Shown here one piece after another: positions 6,168 through 14,218 of a DNA stretch of 20,635 nt. A program made the translations under genes and the position numbers. The notes under the pieces were generated by a model. The model saw nothing but the letters and a program-made list of their open reading frames with translations. It ran no database searches and was not told the DNA's origin. Position 1 is the stretch's first letter, and every line of letters starts with the position of its first letter. The DNA is from JBBRWV01 sp038248985 (GTDB taxonomy: Bacteria > Planctomycetota > Phycisphaerae > WQYP01), in assembly GCA_038248985.1 (NCBI GenBank), contig JBBRWV010000066.1, positions 1 to 20,635 of the forward strand. Direction: 5' to 3'.

Positions 6168-9100
6168 ATGAGTGACTCCACCGAAATTATTTCTACCGAC
6201 ACCCCCGCTGCCAATAGCGCCGCTTCCGCACCCCGTCTGCGCCTCGTCGATCTCCTCTCCCAGGATGTCACTCCCCAAGTCGACTCCTCCGCTAAAAAAA
6301 TGATCGCCGACGGTGATGCGCTCCTCGTCAAATCCTCCCGCGGCGCCGCCCACGGCTTCGTCCTCGATGGCGATCACTATGACACCCGCATCGAATGGAC
6401 CGCCACCGAATTCAACGCCATCTGCCCCTGCGAACAACGCTCCGCCGGCTTCGTCTGCCCCCACATCTGGTCCACCGTCCTCCTCGCCGATAAATCCGGC
6501 GCCTTCCGCACCCTCGAAGAATCCCGTACCCACCCCCTCCTCACCCGCTCCGGCGACGCCGAAAATACCCGCCGCTCTCCCAACGCCTGGCCCGCCAAAC
6601 CCGGCTGGAAAATTCACCTCCAAGGCATCGGCCAGGCCGCCGCCAAACGCCTCTCCGACAACACCCCCGCCGCCGCCGGCCTCCCCCGCCAACTCATCTT
6701 CGTCCTCGACGCCTCCGCCACCAGCCTCAACCGCTCCGTCATCGCCCTCGATCTCTTCGCCCGCCAGCATCGCAAAACCCGCGGCGGCGAAGGCTGGTCC
6801 AAGGCCGCCCCCGTCCGCATCGAACCCCGCGACATCGACACCTTTACCGAACTGGCCGACCGCGAAATCCTCTCCCGCATCTTCGGCGCTCGCCCGGATG
6901 ATCCCGCCGTGCTCGGCCTCGAACCCCCCTCTCTCACTCTCAAACAATGCACTCTCCGCGGCGCTGCCGGCCTCGCCCTCCTCAAACAAATGTGCGAAAC
7001 CCACCGCTGCCGCATCCGCACCTTCCCCGGTTCCGATCCCGAACCCCTCGCCTGGGATGATTCCCACACCTATCAATTCGTCGTCCGCATCGCCCCCCAC
7101 GATGATGGCAAACACTACACCCTCTCCGGTCACATCGCCCTCTCCACCGATCCCACCAACGTCGTCCCCCTCACCGTCTCCCAACTCATCGCCGAACCCG
7201 TCATCGGTGAACCCGGCATCCTCGTCATGCACCACCGCATCACCCGCATCGATCTCTCCGGCGGCCTTGAATGGATCGAACTCTTCAACAACCGCGGCGC
7301 CATCCACGTCCTCAAGTCCGACGCCCACGAATTCCTCCGCCAACTCTCCACCCTCCCCGCCGTTCCCACCCTCGATGTCCCCGAAGAACTCGCCTTCACT
7401 CGCTCCCAGGGCACCCCGCGCCCGCGCCTCATGATCAAAAAACCCGGCCGCTCCGCCTCCGCCCGCCCCGAAGAACTCCTCTTCGCCGACGTCTTCTTTG
7501 ACTACGACACCGGGGCCATTGACGCCCTCATGCCCTCCGCCGGCACCTATGATCCCTCCGCCCGCAAACTCACCCTCCGCGATAAACCCGCCGAAGCCAA
7601 GGCCCTCGCCATCCTCCACGCCGTCGGCTTCCGTCATGAAACCGATCCCGAATCACGCGAAGCCCACTGGGATCTCCCCTCCCGCCATCTCCCCCGCGCC
7701 GTCACCACCCTCCTCCGCGAAGGCTGGCTCGTCGAGGCCGAAGGAAAACTCTATCACGCCGCTTCCGATTTCCAGATCGCCGTCGCCTCCGGCATCGATT
7801 GGTTCGATCTCACCGGCTCCGTCCAGTTCGGCGATCAAGTCGTCCCCCTCCCCCGCCTCCTCTCCGCCGCACGCAAGGGCGAACATCTCATCCGCCTCGC
7901 CGACGGCACCTTCGGCGTACTCCCCGAAGAATGGCTCGCCAAGTACGGCGTCATCGTCCGCTCCGGCACCACCGTCAAAGACGATGACGGCACAGAAGCC
8001 ATCCGCTTCTCCCGCGCCCAAGCCGGCATGCTCGACGTCCTCCTCGACTCCCAGCCCCACGCCACCGCCGACGCCACCTTCACCAACCTCCGTAACCAAC
8101 TCCGCGATTTCTCCGGCGTTCAAGCCCTCGAACCCCCCGCCGATTTCGTCGGCACTCTCCGCCCCTACCAACGCGAAGGCCTCGGATGGTTCCAGTTCCT
8201 CCGCGAATTCTCCTTCGGCGGATGCCTCGCCGACGACATGGGCCTCGGCAAAACCATCCAGGTCCTCGCCCTCCTCGTTTCCCGCAAAGAAATCGTAACC
8301 CAAAAACCGGGCCCCTCACCCCTCACCCCTGACCCCTCTGCTTCCTCACTCAAATCCATCCCCCGCCCGTCCCTCGTCGTCGCCCCGCGCTCCCTCATCT
8401 TCAACTGGAAAGAAGAATCCGCCAAATTCTCCCCCAACCTCCGCATCCTCGATCACACCGGCGCTTCCCGTCCACGCAACGCCGAACACTTCGCCGACTA
8501 CGACATCATCCTCACCACCTACGGTACCCTCCGCTCCGACATCCTCTTCCTCAAAGACTACAAATTCGACTACGCCATCCTCGACGAAGCCCAGGCCATC
8601 AAAAACGCCCAGACCGAATCCGCCAAAGCCGTCCGCCTCGTCAACGCCAATCACCGCCTCGCCCTCTCCGGCACACCCGTCCAAAATCACCTCGGCGAAC
8701 TTTGGTCCCTCTTCGAATTCCTCAACCCCGGCATGCTCGGCGCCGCCACCATCTTTGACTCCCGCTATCACCCCTCCACCAAACGCGCCAAATCCCCCCT
8801 CACCAATGGCGATCGCCCCACCGATATCCCCCCCACCGCCATCTCCCCCGAAGCCACCGTCGCCTCCGCCGCCGCGGCCGCCCTCGTCGCCACCACCACC
8901 CCCGAATCCCCGCTCGATACCGAAGACGAACCCGACGAAACCCCCCGCCAACTTCTCTCCCGCGCCCTCCGCCCCTTCATCCTCCGCCGCACCAAAGAAC
9001 AAGTCGCCCAGGAACTCCCGCCCTGCACCGAACAAACCATCCTCTGCGTCCTCGACGACAACCAACGCGCACTCTACGAAGAACTCCGCGAACACTACCG

Positions 9101-9737
9101 CCAAACCCTCCTCGGCGCCTCCGCCTCCAAAACCGGCGGCAACAAAATGCAGGTCCTCGAAGCACTCCTCCGCCTCCGCCAAGCCGCCTGCCACCCCGGC
9201 CTCATCGACAAAACCCGCGCCGGCGAACCCTCCGCCAAAATGGACATGCTCCTCTCCCAACTCGAAGACATCCTCGACGAAGGACACAAAGCCCTCGTCT
9301 TCTCCCAGTTCACCTCCCTCCTCTCCATCGTCCGCAAACGACTCGACGACGACAAAGTCCGCTACGCCTACCTCGATGGCAAAACCCGCGACCGCAAATC
9401 ACCCGTCGAACAATTCCAAAACGACCCCGACACCAAACTCTTCCTCGTCTCCCTCAAAGCCGGCGGCCTCGGCCTCAACCTCACCGGTGCCGATTACGTC
9501 TTCCTCCTCGACCCCTGGTGGAACCCCGCCGTCGAAGCCCAGGCCATCGACCGCGCCCACCGCATCGGCCAAACCCGCCACGTCTTCGCCTACCGCCTCA
9601 TCGCCCAAGACACCGTCGAAGAAAAAGTCCTCATGCTCCAGCAAACCAAACGCGATTTGGCAGACGCCATCATCTCCGAAGACAACTCCGCCCTCACCAG
9701 CCTCACCTCTGAAGACCTCGCCATCCTGCTCTCATAA
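6168..9737 (+). CDS. SWIM-SNF2 family DNA-dependent ATPase/helicase
   Basis: This 1189-residue protein is a bacterial SNF2-family ATPase. Near the N-terminus is a SWIM zinc finger (C86-x-C88-x8-C97-x-H99), a nucleic-acid or protein binding module common in this subfamily. The ATPase starts around 660: LADDMGLGKT with Walker A K695, DEAQ at 806-809, LSGTPVQN from 833, then GGLGLNLTGADYVFLLDPWW near 1099 and DRAHRIGQ at 1128-1135. All core motifs are intact. Two spacers look inserted: residues about 710-730, which contain a heptamer DNA repeat, and a Pro/Thr/Ala-rich stretch at about 868-928 between the two ATPase lobes. ATG 6168 has AGG ten bases upstream. These proteins translocate on duplex DNA and remodel protein-DNA complexes; the specific bacterial role is unknown. 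Confidence 0.93.
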   Translation: MSDSTEIISTDTPAANSAASAPRLRLVDLLSQDVTPQVDSSAKKMIADGDALLVKSSRGAAHGFVLDGDHYDTRIEWTATEFNAICPCEQRSAGFVCPHIWSTVLLADKSGAFRTLEESRTHPLLTRSGDAENTRRSPNAWPAKPGWKIHLQGIGQAAAKRLSDNTPAAAGLPRQLIFVLDASATSLNRSVIALDLFARQHRKTRGGEGWSKAAPVRIEPRDIDTFTELADREILSRIFGARPDDPAVLGLEPPSLTLKQCTLRGAAGLALLKQMCETHRCRIRTFPGSDPEPLAWDDSHTYQFVVRIAPHDDGKHYTLSGHIALSTDPTNVVPLTVSQLIAEPVIGEPGILVMHHRITRIDLSGGLEWIELFNNRGAIHVLKSDAHEFLRQLSTLPAVPTLDVPEELAFTRSQGTPRPRLMIKKPGRSASARPEELLFADVFFDYDTGAIDALMPSAGTYDPSARKLTLRDKPAEAKALAILHAVGFRHETDPESREAHWDLPSRHLPRAVTTLLREGWLVEAEGKLYHAASDFQIAVASGIDWFDLTGSVQFGDQVVPLPRLLSAARKGEHLIRLADGTFGVLPEEWLAKYGVIVRSGTTVKDDDGTEAIRFSRAQAGMLDVLLDSQPHATADATFTNLRNQLRDFSGVQALEPPADFVGTLRPYQREGLGWFQFLREFSFGGCLADDMGLGKTIQVLALLVSRKEIVTQKPGPSPLTPDPSASSLKSIPRPSLVVAPRSLIFNWKEESAKFSPNLRILDHTGASRPRNAEHFADYDIILTTYGTLRSDILFLKDYKFDYAILDEAQAIKNAQTESAKAVRLVNANHRLALSGTPVQNHLGELWSLFEFLNPGMLGAATIFDSRYHPSTKRAKSPLTNGDRPTDIPPTAISPEATVASAAAAALVATTTPESPLDTEDEPDETPRQLLSRALRPFILRRTKEQVAQELPPCTEQTILCVLDDNQRALYEELREHYRQTLLGASASKTGGNKMQVLEALLRLRQAACHPGLIDKTRAGEPSAKMDMLLSQLEDILDEGHKALVFSQFTSLLSIVRKRLDDDKVRYAYLDGKTRDRKSPVEQFQNDPDTKLFLVSLKAGGLGLNLTGADYVFLLDPWWNPAVEAQAIDRAHRIGQTRHVFAYRLIAQDTVEEKVLMLQQTKRDLADAIISEDNSALTSLTSEDLAILLS
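8312..8339 (+). repeat. Tandem heptamer inside the SNF2 gene
   Basis: Four 7-bp units lie head to tail: CCCCTCA, CCCCTCA, CCCCTGA, CCCCTCT. They encode part of the spacer PGPSPLTPDPS between Walker A and the next motif. Because 7 is not a multiple of 3, gain or loss of one unit would shift the reading frame. Confidence 0.8.
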
Positions 9738-9864
9738 CGCGAACCCGCCCCGTCACCCCGCTCGCAGTACAACCATTTGGTTGTCCACCCGAAAGCACAA
9801 CCAACAAGCGCAATATCCCCCTCCCCTTCCCTCCCCTCACCCTTTCACCCACCAAGCCCCGACC

Positions 9865-10036
9865 TCATCGACGATCCCTCCACCCCGGTCGATTATCCCG
9901 TCGATCATCATCGCGCCGCTCCGGACCCCGGTTATCCCGCCCATCGCGATTGTCCCGTCCGTCGTGATTATCCCGCCCATCATGCACCCACGGCTTACCC
10001 CCTTGCCCCCGCACCGTCGTATATCGATCCCGTTGA
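9865..10036 (-). pseudogene. Possible C-terminal fragment of an RDN-repeat protein
   Basis: Read on the - strand, this stretch encodes RDRYTTVRGQGGKPWVHDG, then repeats of the hexapeptide (H/R)DGRDN, then an Arg/Asp-rich end at a TGA (9865-9867). At DNA level 18-bp units sit at 9891-9908, 9930-9947, 9948-9965 and 9966-9983. The open frame continues to 10140, but beyond about 10036 it is merely antisense to the kinase PAS remnant. It therefore looks like the tail of a gene whose front is missing, ending where the truncated kinase begins. A non-coding repeat patch is the alternative. Confidence 0.35.
9891..9983. repeat. Degenerate 18-bp repeats, four copies
   Basis: Units resembling GATTATCCCGCCCATCAT occur at 9891-9908, 9930-9947, 9948-9965 and 9966-9983. 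The last three are contiguous. They differ from one another at several positions. Confidence 0.7.
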
Positions 10037-10168
10037 ATCGGCTCCGAGGTCCCCATCGAAGACAACGTCGCCCCCGTCCGCGACGCCTCCGGCGACATCC
10101 GCGGCGTCATCCTCGTCTTCCGCGATTCCACTCCCCACAAAAACGCTCATCGCTCCCTCCAATCCGCA
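10037..10168 (+). pseudogene. Remnant of the kinase PAS domain, lacking its start
   Basis: Directly after a TGA at 10034-10036, the kinase frame reads EVPIEDNVAPVRDASGD and RGVILVFRDSTPHK, the standard end of a PAS/PAC domain that normally precedes a HisKA domain. It runs without a stop into the histidine kinase at 10169. No ATG, GTG or TTG occurs in this frame between 10037 and 10168, so this part is not translated from its own start. The N-terminal half of the PAS domain and any upstream sensor are absent. Confidence 0.7.
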
Positions 10169-11296
10169 ATGGAGCACGCCGAGACCGCCAACAAGGCCAA
10201 AGACCAGTTCCTCGCCGCCCTCTCCCATGAACTCCGCACCCCTCTCACCCCCGTCCTCGCCACTCTCAGCGCCTGGGAAGTCAACCCCCAAATCCCCCGC
10301 CTCCTCCGCGACGATATCCAAATGATGCGCCGCAACATCGAACTCGAGACCCGCCTCATCGATGACCTCCTCGACCTCACCCGCATCACCAAAGCCAAAC
10401 TCCGCATTCACCTCGAACCCGCCGACCTCCACACCATCATCGCCGCCACCCTTGACATCGTCCGCACCGAATTCTCCGCCAAGCAAATCCTATTCCACCA
10501 CCAACTCCAGGCCTCCCCACATCACCTCCTCGCCGACCCCGGACGATTCCAGCAAATCCTCTGGAACCTCCTCAAAAATGCCGCCAAGTTCACCCCCGAA
10601 CGTGGCTCCGTCACCCTCTCCACCTCCAATGACCCCGACGGCTCCATCCGCCTCACCCTCCACGACAACGGCATCGGCATGACCCCCGAAACCCTCGCCC
10701 GCATCTTCCTCCCCTTCGAACAAGCCTCCCACGACACCGCCCAATGCTACGGCGGCCTCGGCCTCGGCCTCGCCATCACCAACGCCCTCGTCCGCGCCCA
10801 CCACGGGGCCATCACCGCCACCAGCGAAGGCCCCTACCGCGGCTCCACCTTCACCCTCACCTTCCCCAGCATCGACCCCCCATCCTCCCTCCATCGCCCC
10901 GCCAACAACCACTCCTCCGCTTCCAAACACACTCACCGCGTTCTCTCCATCCTCCTCGCCGAAGATCACCTCGCCACCGCCAACGTCATGTCCCGCCTCC
11001 TCCAGCACCTCGGCCACCACGTCCAAATCGCCCACTCCGTCGCCGACGCCCTCCAACTCCTCGCCGCTCCCTCCTTCGATCTCATCATCAGCGACCTCGG
11101 ACTCCCCGACGGCACCGGCTTCGAAATCCTCCAAAAATCCCACCTCGCCCGCTCCATCCCCGCCATCGCCCTCACCGGCTTCGGCATGGAAGACGACGCC
11201 GCCCGCTGCCTCCAAGCCGGCTTCCTCGCCCACGTCCCCAAACCCGTCAACTTCCAACGCCTCCAATCCCTCCTCGACCAAGTCCTCAACCCCTGA
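10169..11296 (+). CDS. Hybrid histidine kinase with receiver domain, 5'-truncated
   Basis: The 375-residue frame contains HisKA with phospho-accepting H20 in LSHELRTPLTP, then a HATPase domain (N137 in LLKNAAKF, HDNGIGM near 166-171, FLPFEQ, GGLGLGLAI) and a C-terminal receiver domain. The receiver keeps E265/D266, phospho-acceptor D309 in ISDLGLPDG, T336 and K358 in VPKPV. Catalytic parts are therefore intact. There is no output domain and no sensor: the coding sequence clearly continues upstream into a PAS remnant that ends at a stop. ATG 10169 has no ribosome binding site. Either a sensorless kinase is made or the gene is dead; the second seems more likely. No cognate regulator gene is nearby. 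Confidence 0.8.
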   Translation: MEHAETANKAKDQFLAALSHELRTPLTPVLATLSAWEVNPQIPRLLRDDIQMMRRNIELETRLIDDLLDLTRITKAKLRIHLEPADLHTIIAATLDIVRTEFSAKQILFHHQLQASPHHLLADPGRFQQILWNLLKNAAKFTPERGSVTLSTSNDPDGSIRLTLHDNGIGMTPETLARIFLPFEQASHDTAQCYGGLGLGLAITNALVRAHHGAITATSEGPYRGSTFTLTFPSIDPPSSLHRPANNHSSASKHTHRVLSILLAEDHLATANVMSRLLQHLGHHVQIAHSVADALQLLAAPSFDLIISDLGLPDGTGFEILQKSHLARSIPAIALTGFGMEDDAARCLQAGFLAHVPKPVNFQRLQSLLDQVLNP

Positions 11297-11647
11297 CCCC
11301 GCCATCCTGCATCCCCTTTTCTCGTCTCTCTGCGACTCTGTGCTGAAAACTCCCCGTGCCGACGTGGAAGCCTGCATCACAAGGATTCCACCACCCAAAC
11401 CCTCCTCCCCCTTATATGAGCTCAAACCGCCATTTCCTATATCTCCTATCGGGATTGGGAGGAGATTGCCAAGCTTCCTCTCTTTTTCCCTCACTCTTTG
11501 GCACTCTGTCAATTTCAGCTCAAAAACGCCACTTTTCGCCCCCCCCCATCTCACGCCTCCAAAATCCCATTCCCCTCCTTCCCCAACTTGCTACAATACC
11601 AGACCAAACAATCCTTATTTTTCACCTGCCCAACGGAGACCCTACTC
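11297..11647. other. Intergenic region before the siroheme reductase gene
   Basis: No gene is supported in these 351 bp. A 7-bp inverted repeat ATCTCCT/AGGAGAT with a 12-nt loop lies at 11441-11466, followed about 10 bases later by a T-rich tract, so it could act as a weak terminator for the kinase. TACAAT at 11592-11597 resembles a -10 box, but no convincing -35 accompanies it. Confidence 0.35.
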
Positions 11648-12331
11648 ATGATCCAAGACGGCCACAAAGGTGCAGTCCTGCAACGCGACAAACAAACCTA
11701 CGCCATCGCCCCCCACTTCCCCTGCGGCCTCGTCACCCCCCAAATCCTCCGCAAAATCGCCGACGTCGCCGAAAAATTCCACACCCAAGCCGTCAAATGC
11801 ACCTCCGCCGAACGCATCGCCATCATCGGCCTCCGCGAAGAAGACCTCGACGCCGTCTGGACGGAATTCGCCGCCATCGGCCTCACCAATCCCGGCCACA
11901 TGACCGGCTCCCGAGTCCGCTCCGTCAAAGCCTGTCCCGGCACCCAGTTCTGCAAACGCGGCCGCCAGGATTCCCTCGCCCTCGGCCTCGAGCTCGACCA
12001 ACTCTACCACGGCAAACCCCTCCCCGGTAAACTCAAAATCGGCGTCTCCGGCTGCCCCAACCAATGCGCCGAAACCTGCATCAAAGACATCGGCCTAGTC
12101 GGCGGTCTCCGCGGCTGGACCATCTACGTCGGCGGCATGGGCGGCTCCTACCCCCGCCTCGCCGAACCTCTCCACTTCGAAGAAATCACCACCGACACCG
12201 CCCTCAAACTCGTCGATCAAATCCTCTTCTACTTCCAGAAAAACGCCCGCGACGGCGAACGCCTCGGTGATATCCTCGACCGCCTCGGCCTTGCCGCACT
12301 GCAAAAATTCCTCGGCCTAGCCGCCACCTGA
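11648..12331 (+). CDS. Stand-alone siroheme/[4Fe-4S] reductase domain protein (NirA/Dsr-like)
   Basis: This 227-residue protein has one ferredoxin-like half domain (about 1-85) plus one nitrite/sulfite reductase 4Fe-4S domain. The siroheme and cluster motif C-x5-C...C-x3-C is complete: C96 and C102 in CPGTQFC, C136 and C140 in SGCPNQC, followed by IKDIGLVGG. Full assimilatory reductases are about 500-600 residues with duplicated halves; this is the short, single-copy form seen as small dissimilatory-sulfite-reductase-like proteins in methanogens and other anaerobes. ATG 11648 has GGAG ten bases upstream. No electron-donor subunit, siroheme synthase or transporter lies next to it. Substrate (sulfite, nitrite or other) is uncertain. 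The next gene starts 123 bp downstream. Confidence 0.85.
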   Translation: MIQDGHKGAVLQRDKQTYAIAPHFPCGLVTPQILRKIADVAEKFHTQAVKCTSAERIAIIGLREEDLDAVWTEFAAIGLTNPGHMTGSRVRSVKACPGTQFCKRGRQDSLALGLELDQLYHGKPLPGKLKIGVSGCPNQCAETCIKDIGLVGGLRGWTIYVGGMGGSYPRLAEPLHFEEITTDTALKLVDQILFYFQKNARDGERLGDILDRLGLAALQKFLGLAAT

Positions 12332-12374
12332 TCCTCCACGCCTCTCCCCACCCCGCCGCCTCTCCCTCCCTCTT

Positions 12375-12393
12375 TGCATTATTTCGAAATGCA
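12375..12393. promoter_or_regulatory. Inverted repeat upstream of the secreted-protein gene
   Basis: TGCATT (12375-12380) and AATGCA (12388-12393) form a perfect 6-bp inverted repeat, and an ATTTCGAAAT palindrome lies within it at 12381-12390. It sits about 60 bp before the ATG at 12455, a reasonable place for an operator. No promoter with good boxes is evident, so this is tentative. Confidence 0.3.
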
Positions 12394-12454
12394 CAGCCCG
12401 CTCCGCCGTTGTACTTGCACACGTCTTGAGTACGAAAATTCACAGGAGCCTTCT

Positions 12455-14209
12455 ATGCGTCATGCAATTTCGTGGGTTCTCGCGCTGGCGTTTGTTCCCC
12501 TGGCCCTCGCCGCCGACCCCGTTCCACCTCCCAAAGCCCCCGTCCTCGACCGCCCCGCCATCCTCCGCGAACTCACCGACGTAACCCCCAACGGCCTCCA
12601 CAAGCGTCTCGGCCCTGACTATGACTCCTATCATAAAAACCAGCCCGGGGAAAAATTCCCCGAAATCTATCTCGCTCCCAAAAAAGACATGAAATGGGCC
12701 AGCAAACACTGGCAAATCGGCGAGGCCGCCGTCCCCCAGGCCGGTGACTACTCCTCCACCCAGGGACAAATCCTCTACGTCCCCAAAGATCCCACCAAAA
12801 ACTTCGGCTGCGACCGCGTCACCATCAGCGAATGGGCCCACGGCGTCCTCACCGAAAGCCCCGAGCCACCTTGGCATGACAAATTCCGCCCCGATCCCAT
12901 GTTCCCCAAATGGAAAGAAGTCGCTCCCGCCCCCCTCGGACAGCCCCTCGCCTGCACCCGCGGCTACGGCGGTTGGTGCAACCTCGGCCTCATCCTCCAC
13001 TCCTCCGGCTTCATCGGCGCTTCCGGCACTTCCACCGCCTTCAGCAATAACGCCCACTTCACCTTCCCTAAAGATAAACTCGTCACCAATATTTCCCTCA
13101 CCAACAAAAACGAACTCGCACTCGTCACCCTCCATGATCGCACCACCGGCAAAGGCCAGGTCGCTGTCATCATCGTCTGCGCCTCCAGCAAAGGAAAGAA
13201 ATTCGTCCATGAATGGCCCGATGATTACCCCGGCCTTCCCAATGTCGGAATGATCACCGACCTCAAACTCCTCGGCTACGTCGATCTCCCCGGTATCGAC
13301 TTCCCCACCTCCGTCAGCGCCGTCGGCAATCGCAATCAAGCCCGCATCAATGCCCGCGATGGCAACGCCGGCCCCATCAGCCAGTGGGATATTCGCGACC
13401 AGGCCGACCGCGACAACTTCTACAAAGGTTCCAACTCCGGCCTCTGCTCCACCGCCGGCTTCGCCGTCGTCGCCGGCAAATACGAAAACAAGGTCGCCTT
13501 CATCGACCTCCAGGCCATCTTCCACGAGGTCCGCGAAGCCTACTTCACCACCGAAGAAAAATTCCAGAAGACCCGAAAAATGGGTGGCGGAAAACTCTGG
13601 CCCCCCACCTTCGAAGCCTACCCCGACTGGAAACCCAAACTCATCAAAGTCATCGACGTCCCCCGCCCCACCGCCGTCATCGCCTCCCTCATCGGCAGTG
13701 CCAAAAAGCCCGCCCAGGTCCTCGTTGCCTCGGAAGATGGCACCCTCACCTCCTTCTCCACCGGTGGCCTCGGCTCCCCCGGCCCGGCCGACCCTGAAAA
13801 AATTCTACCCCTCGGTAAAACCAACATCGGCCGTAACCCCACCCATCTCACCTACGTCAAAGGCCCCTCCGACGCCTTCATTGCCGCCGTCCGCGGAGAA
13901 CGCGAAATCGTCTGGATCAAGGCCGCCGAAGAAGGCCCCTCCGTCACCCGCCGCCTCCGCGACGCACGCCTCCTCGACCCCGTCTACGTCGAACAAGCCG
14001 ACACTCACGGCATCGAAACCACCATCATCACCGTCGCCGATTTCAAAGGCGCAAAAATTCTCAACTACCGCGCCGACATCGTCACCTTCGCCACCCAGGG
14101 CGGCGCTAAGTACGGCTGCGGACCCGAAGGCAAAGACGAATTCGAGTGCGGCGGCTACATGGATTTCCCCGGATTCCCCTTCGTCATCAGCGCCACCAAC
14201 GTCAACTGA
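12455..14209 (+). CDS. Secreted protein of unknown function, 584 aa
   Basis: I do not recognise the family. A clear signal peptide (MRHAISWVLALAFVPLALA, cleavage about A19/A21) predicts export. The mature part is rich in beta-strand-like segments with short polar loops, such as NELALVTLHDRTTGKGQVAV, AGKYENKVAFIDLQAI and AQVLVASEDGTLTSFSTGG, which suggests a beta-propeller-like fold. Cysteines cluster in NFGCDRV, ACTRGYGGWCN and near the end (YGCGPEGKDEFECGGYMD), possibly forming disulfides. There is no transmembrane anchor or lipobox. ATG 12455 has AGGAG eight bases upstream. The alpha/beta hydrolase gene begins nine bases after its stop, so the two are almost surely one operon and probably act on the same extracytoplasmic substrate. 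No catalytic motif is obvious. Confidence 0.85.
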   Translation: MRHAISWVLALAFVPLALAADPVPPPKAPVLDRPAILRELTDVTPNGLHKRLGPDYDSYHKNQPGEKFPEIYLAPKKDMKWASKHWQIGEAAVPQAGDYSSTQGQILYVPKDPTKNFGCDRVTISEWAHGVLTESPEPPWHDKFRPDPMFPKWKEVAPAPLGQPLACTRGYGGWCNLGLILHSSGFIGASGTSTAFSNNAHFTFPKDKLVTNISLTNKNELALVTLHDRTTGKGQVAVIIVCASSKGKKFVHEWPDDYPGLPNVGMITDLKLLGYVDLPGIDFPTSVSAVGNRNQARINARDGNAGPISQWDIRDQADRDNFYKGSNSGLCSTAGFAVVAGKYENKVAFIDLQAIFHEVREAYFTTEEKFQKTRKMGGGKLWPPTFEAYPDWKPKLIKVIDVPRPTAVIASLIGSAKKPAQVLVASEDGTLTSFSTGGLGSPGPADPEKILPLGKTNIGRNPTHLTYVKGPSDAFIAAVRGEREIVWIKAAEEGPSVTRRLRDARLLDPVYVEQADTHGIETTIITVADFKGAKILNYRADIVTFATQGGAKYGCGPEGKDEFECGGYMDFPGFPFVISATNVN

Positions 14210-14218
14210 GGACCCTCC

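Noticed and set aside
6165..7637. 490-codon - strand open frame opposite the SNF2 gene
   Set aside because: Composition is almost only Gly, Glu, Ala, Asp and Val; the + strand carries the SWIM motif and the domain order of a real protein.
9891..9983. CRISPR array
   Set aside because: Units are 18 bp, imperfect and mostly contiguous with no unique spacers.
8755..10230. 491-codon + strand frame overlapping the end of the SNF2 gene
   Set aside because: It is Ser/Pro/Thr low complexity in the wrong frame over conserved helicase motifs.
9777..10325. 182-codon + strand frame with DYP/HH-like repeats
   Set aside because: It crosses the junction and overlaps the kinase in another frame; residues are Ser/Pro low complexity after 10,030.
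11460..11520. CIRCE-type heat-shock operator suggested by GGCACTCTG
   Set aside because: The matching inverted half GAGTGCTAA is absent.
12440..13525. 361-codon - strand frame opposite the secreted protein
   Set aside because: Antisense shadow of codon bias; the + strand has the signal peptide and ribosome binding site.
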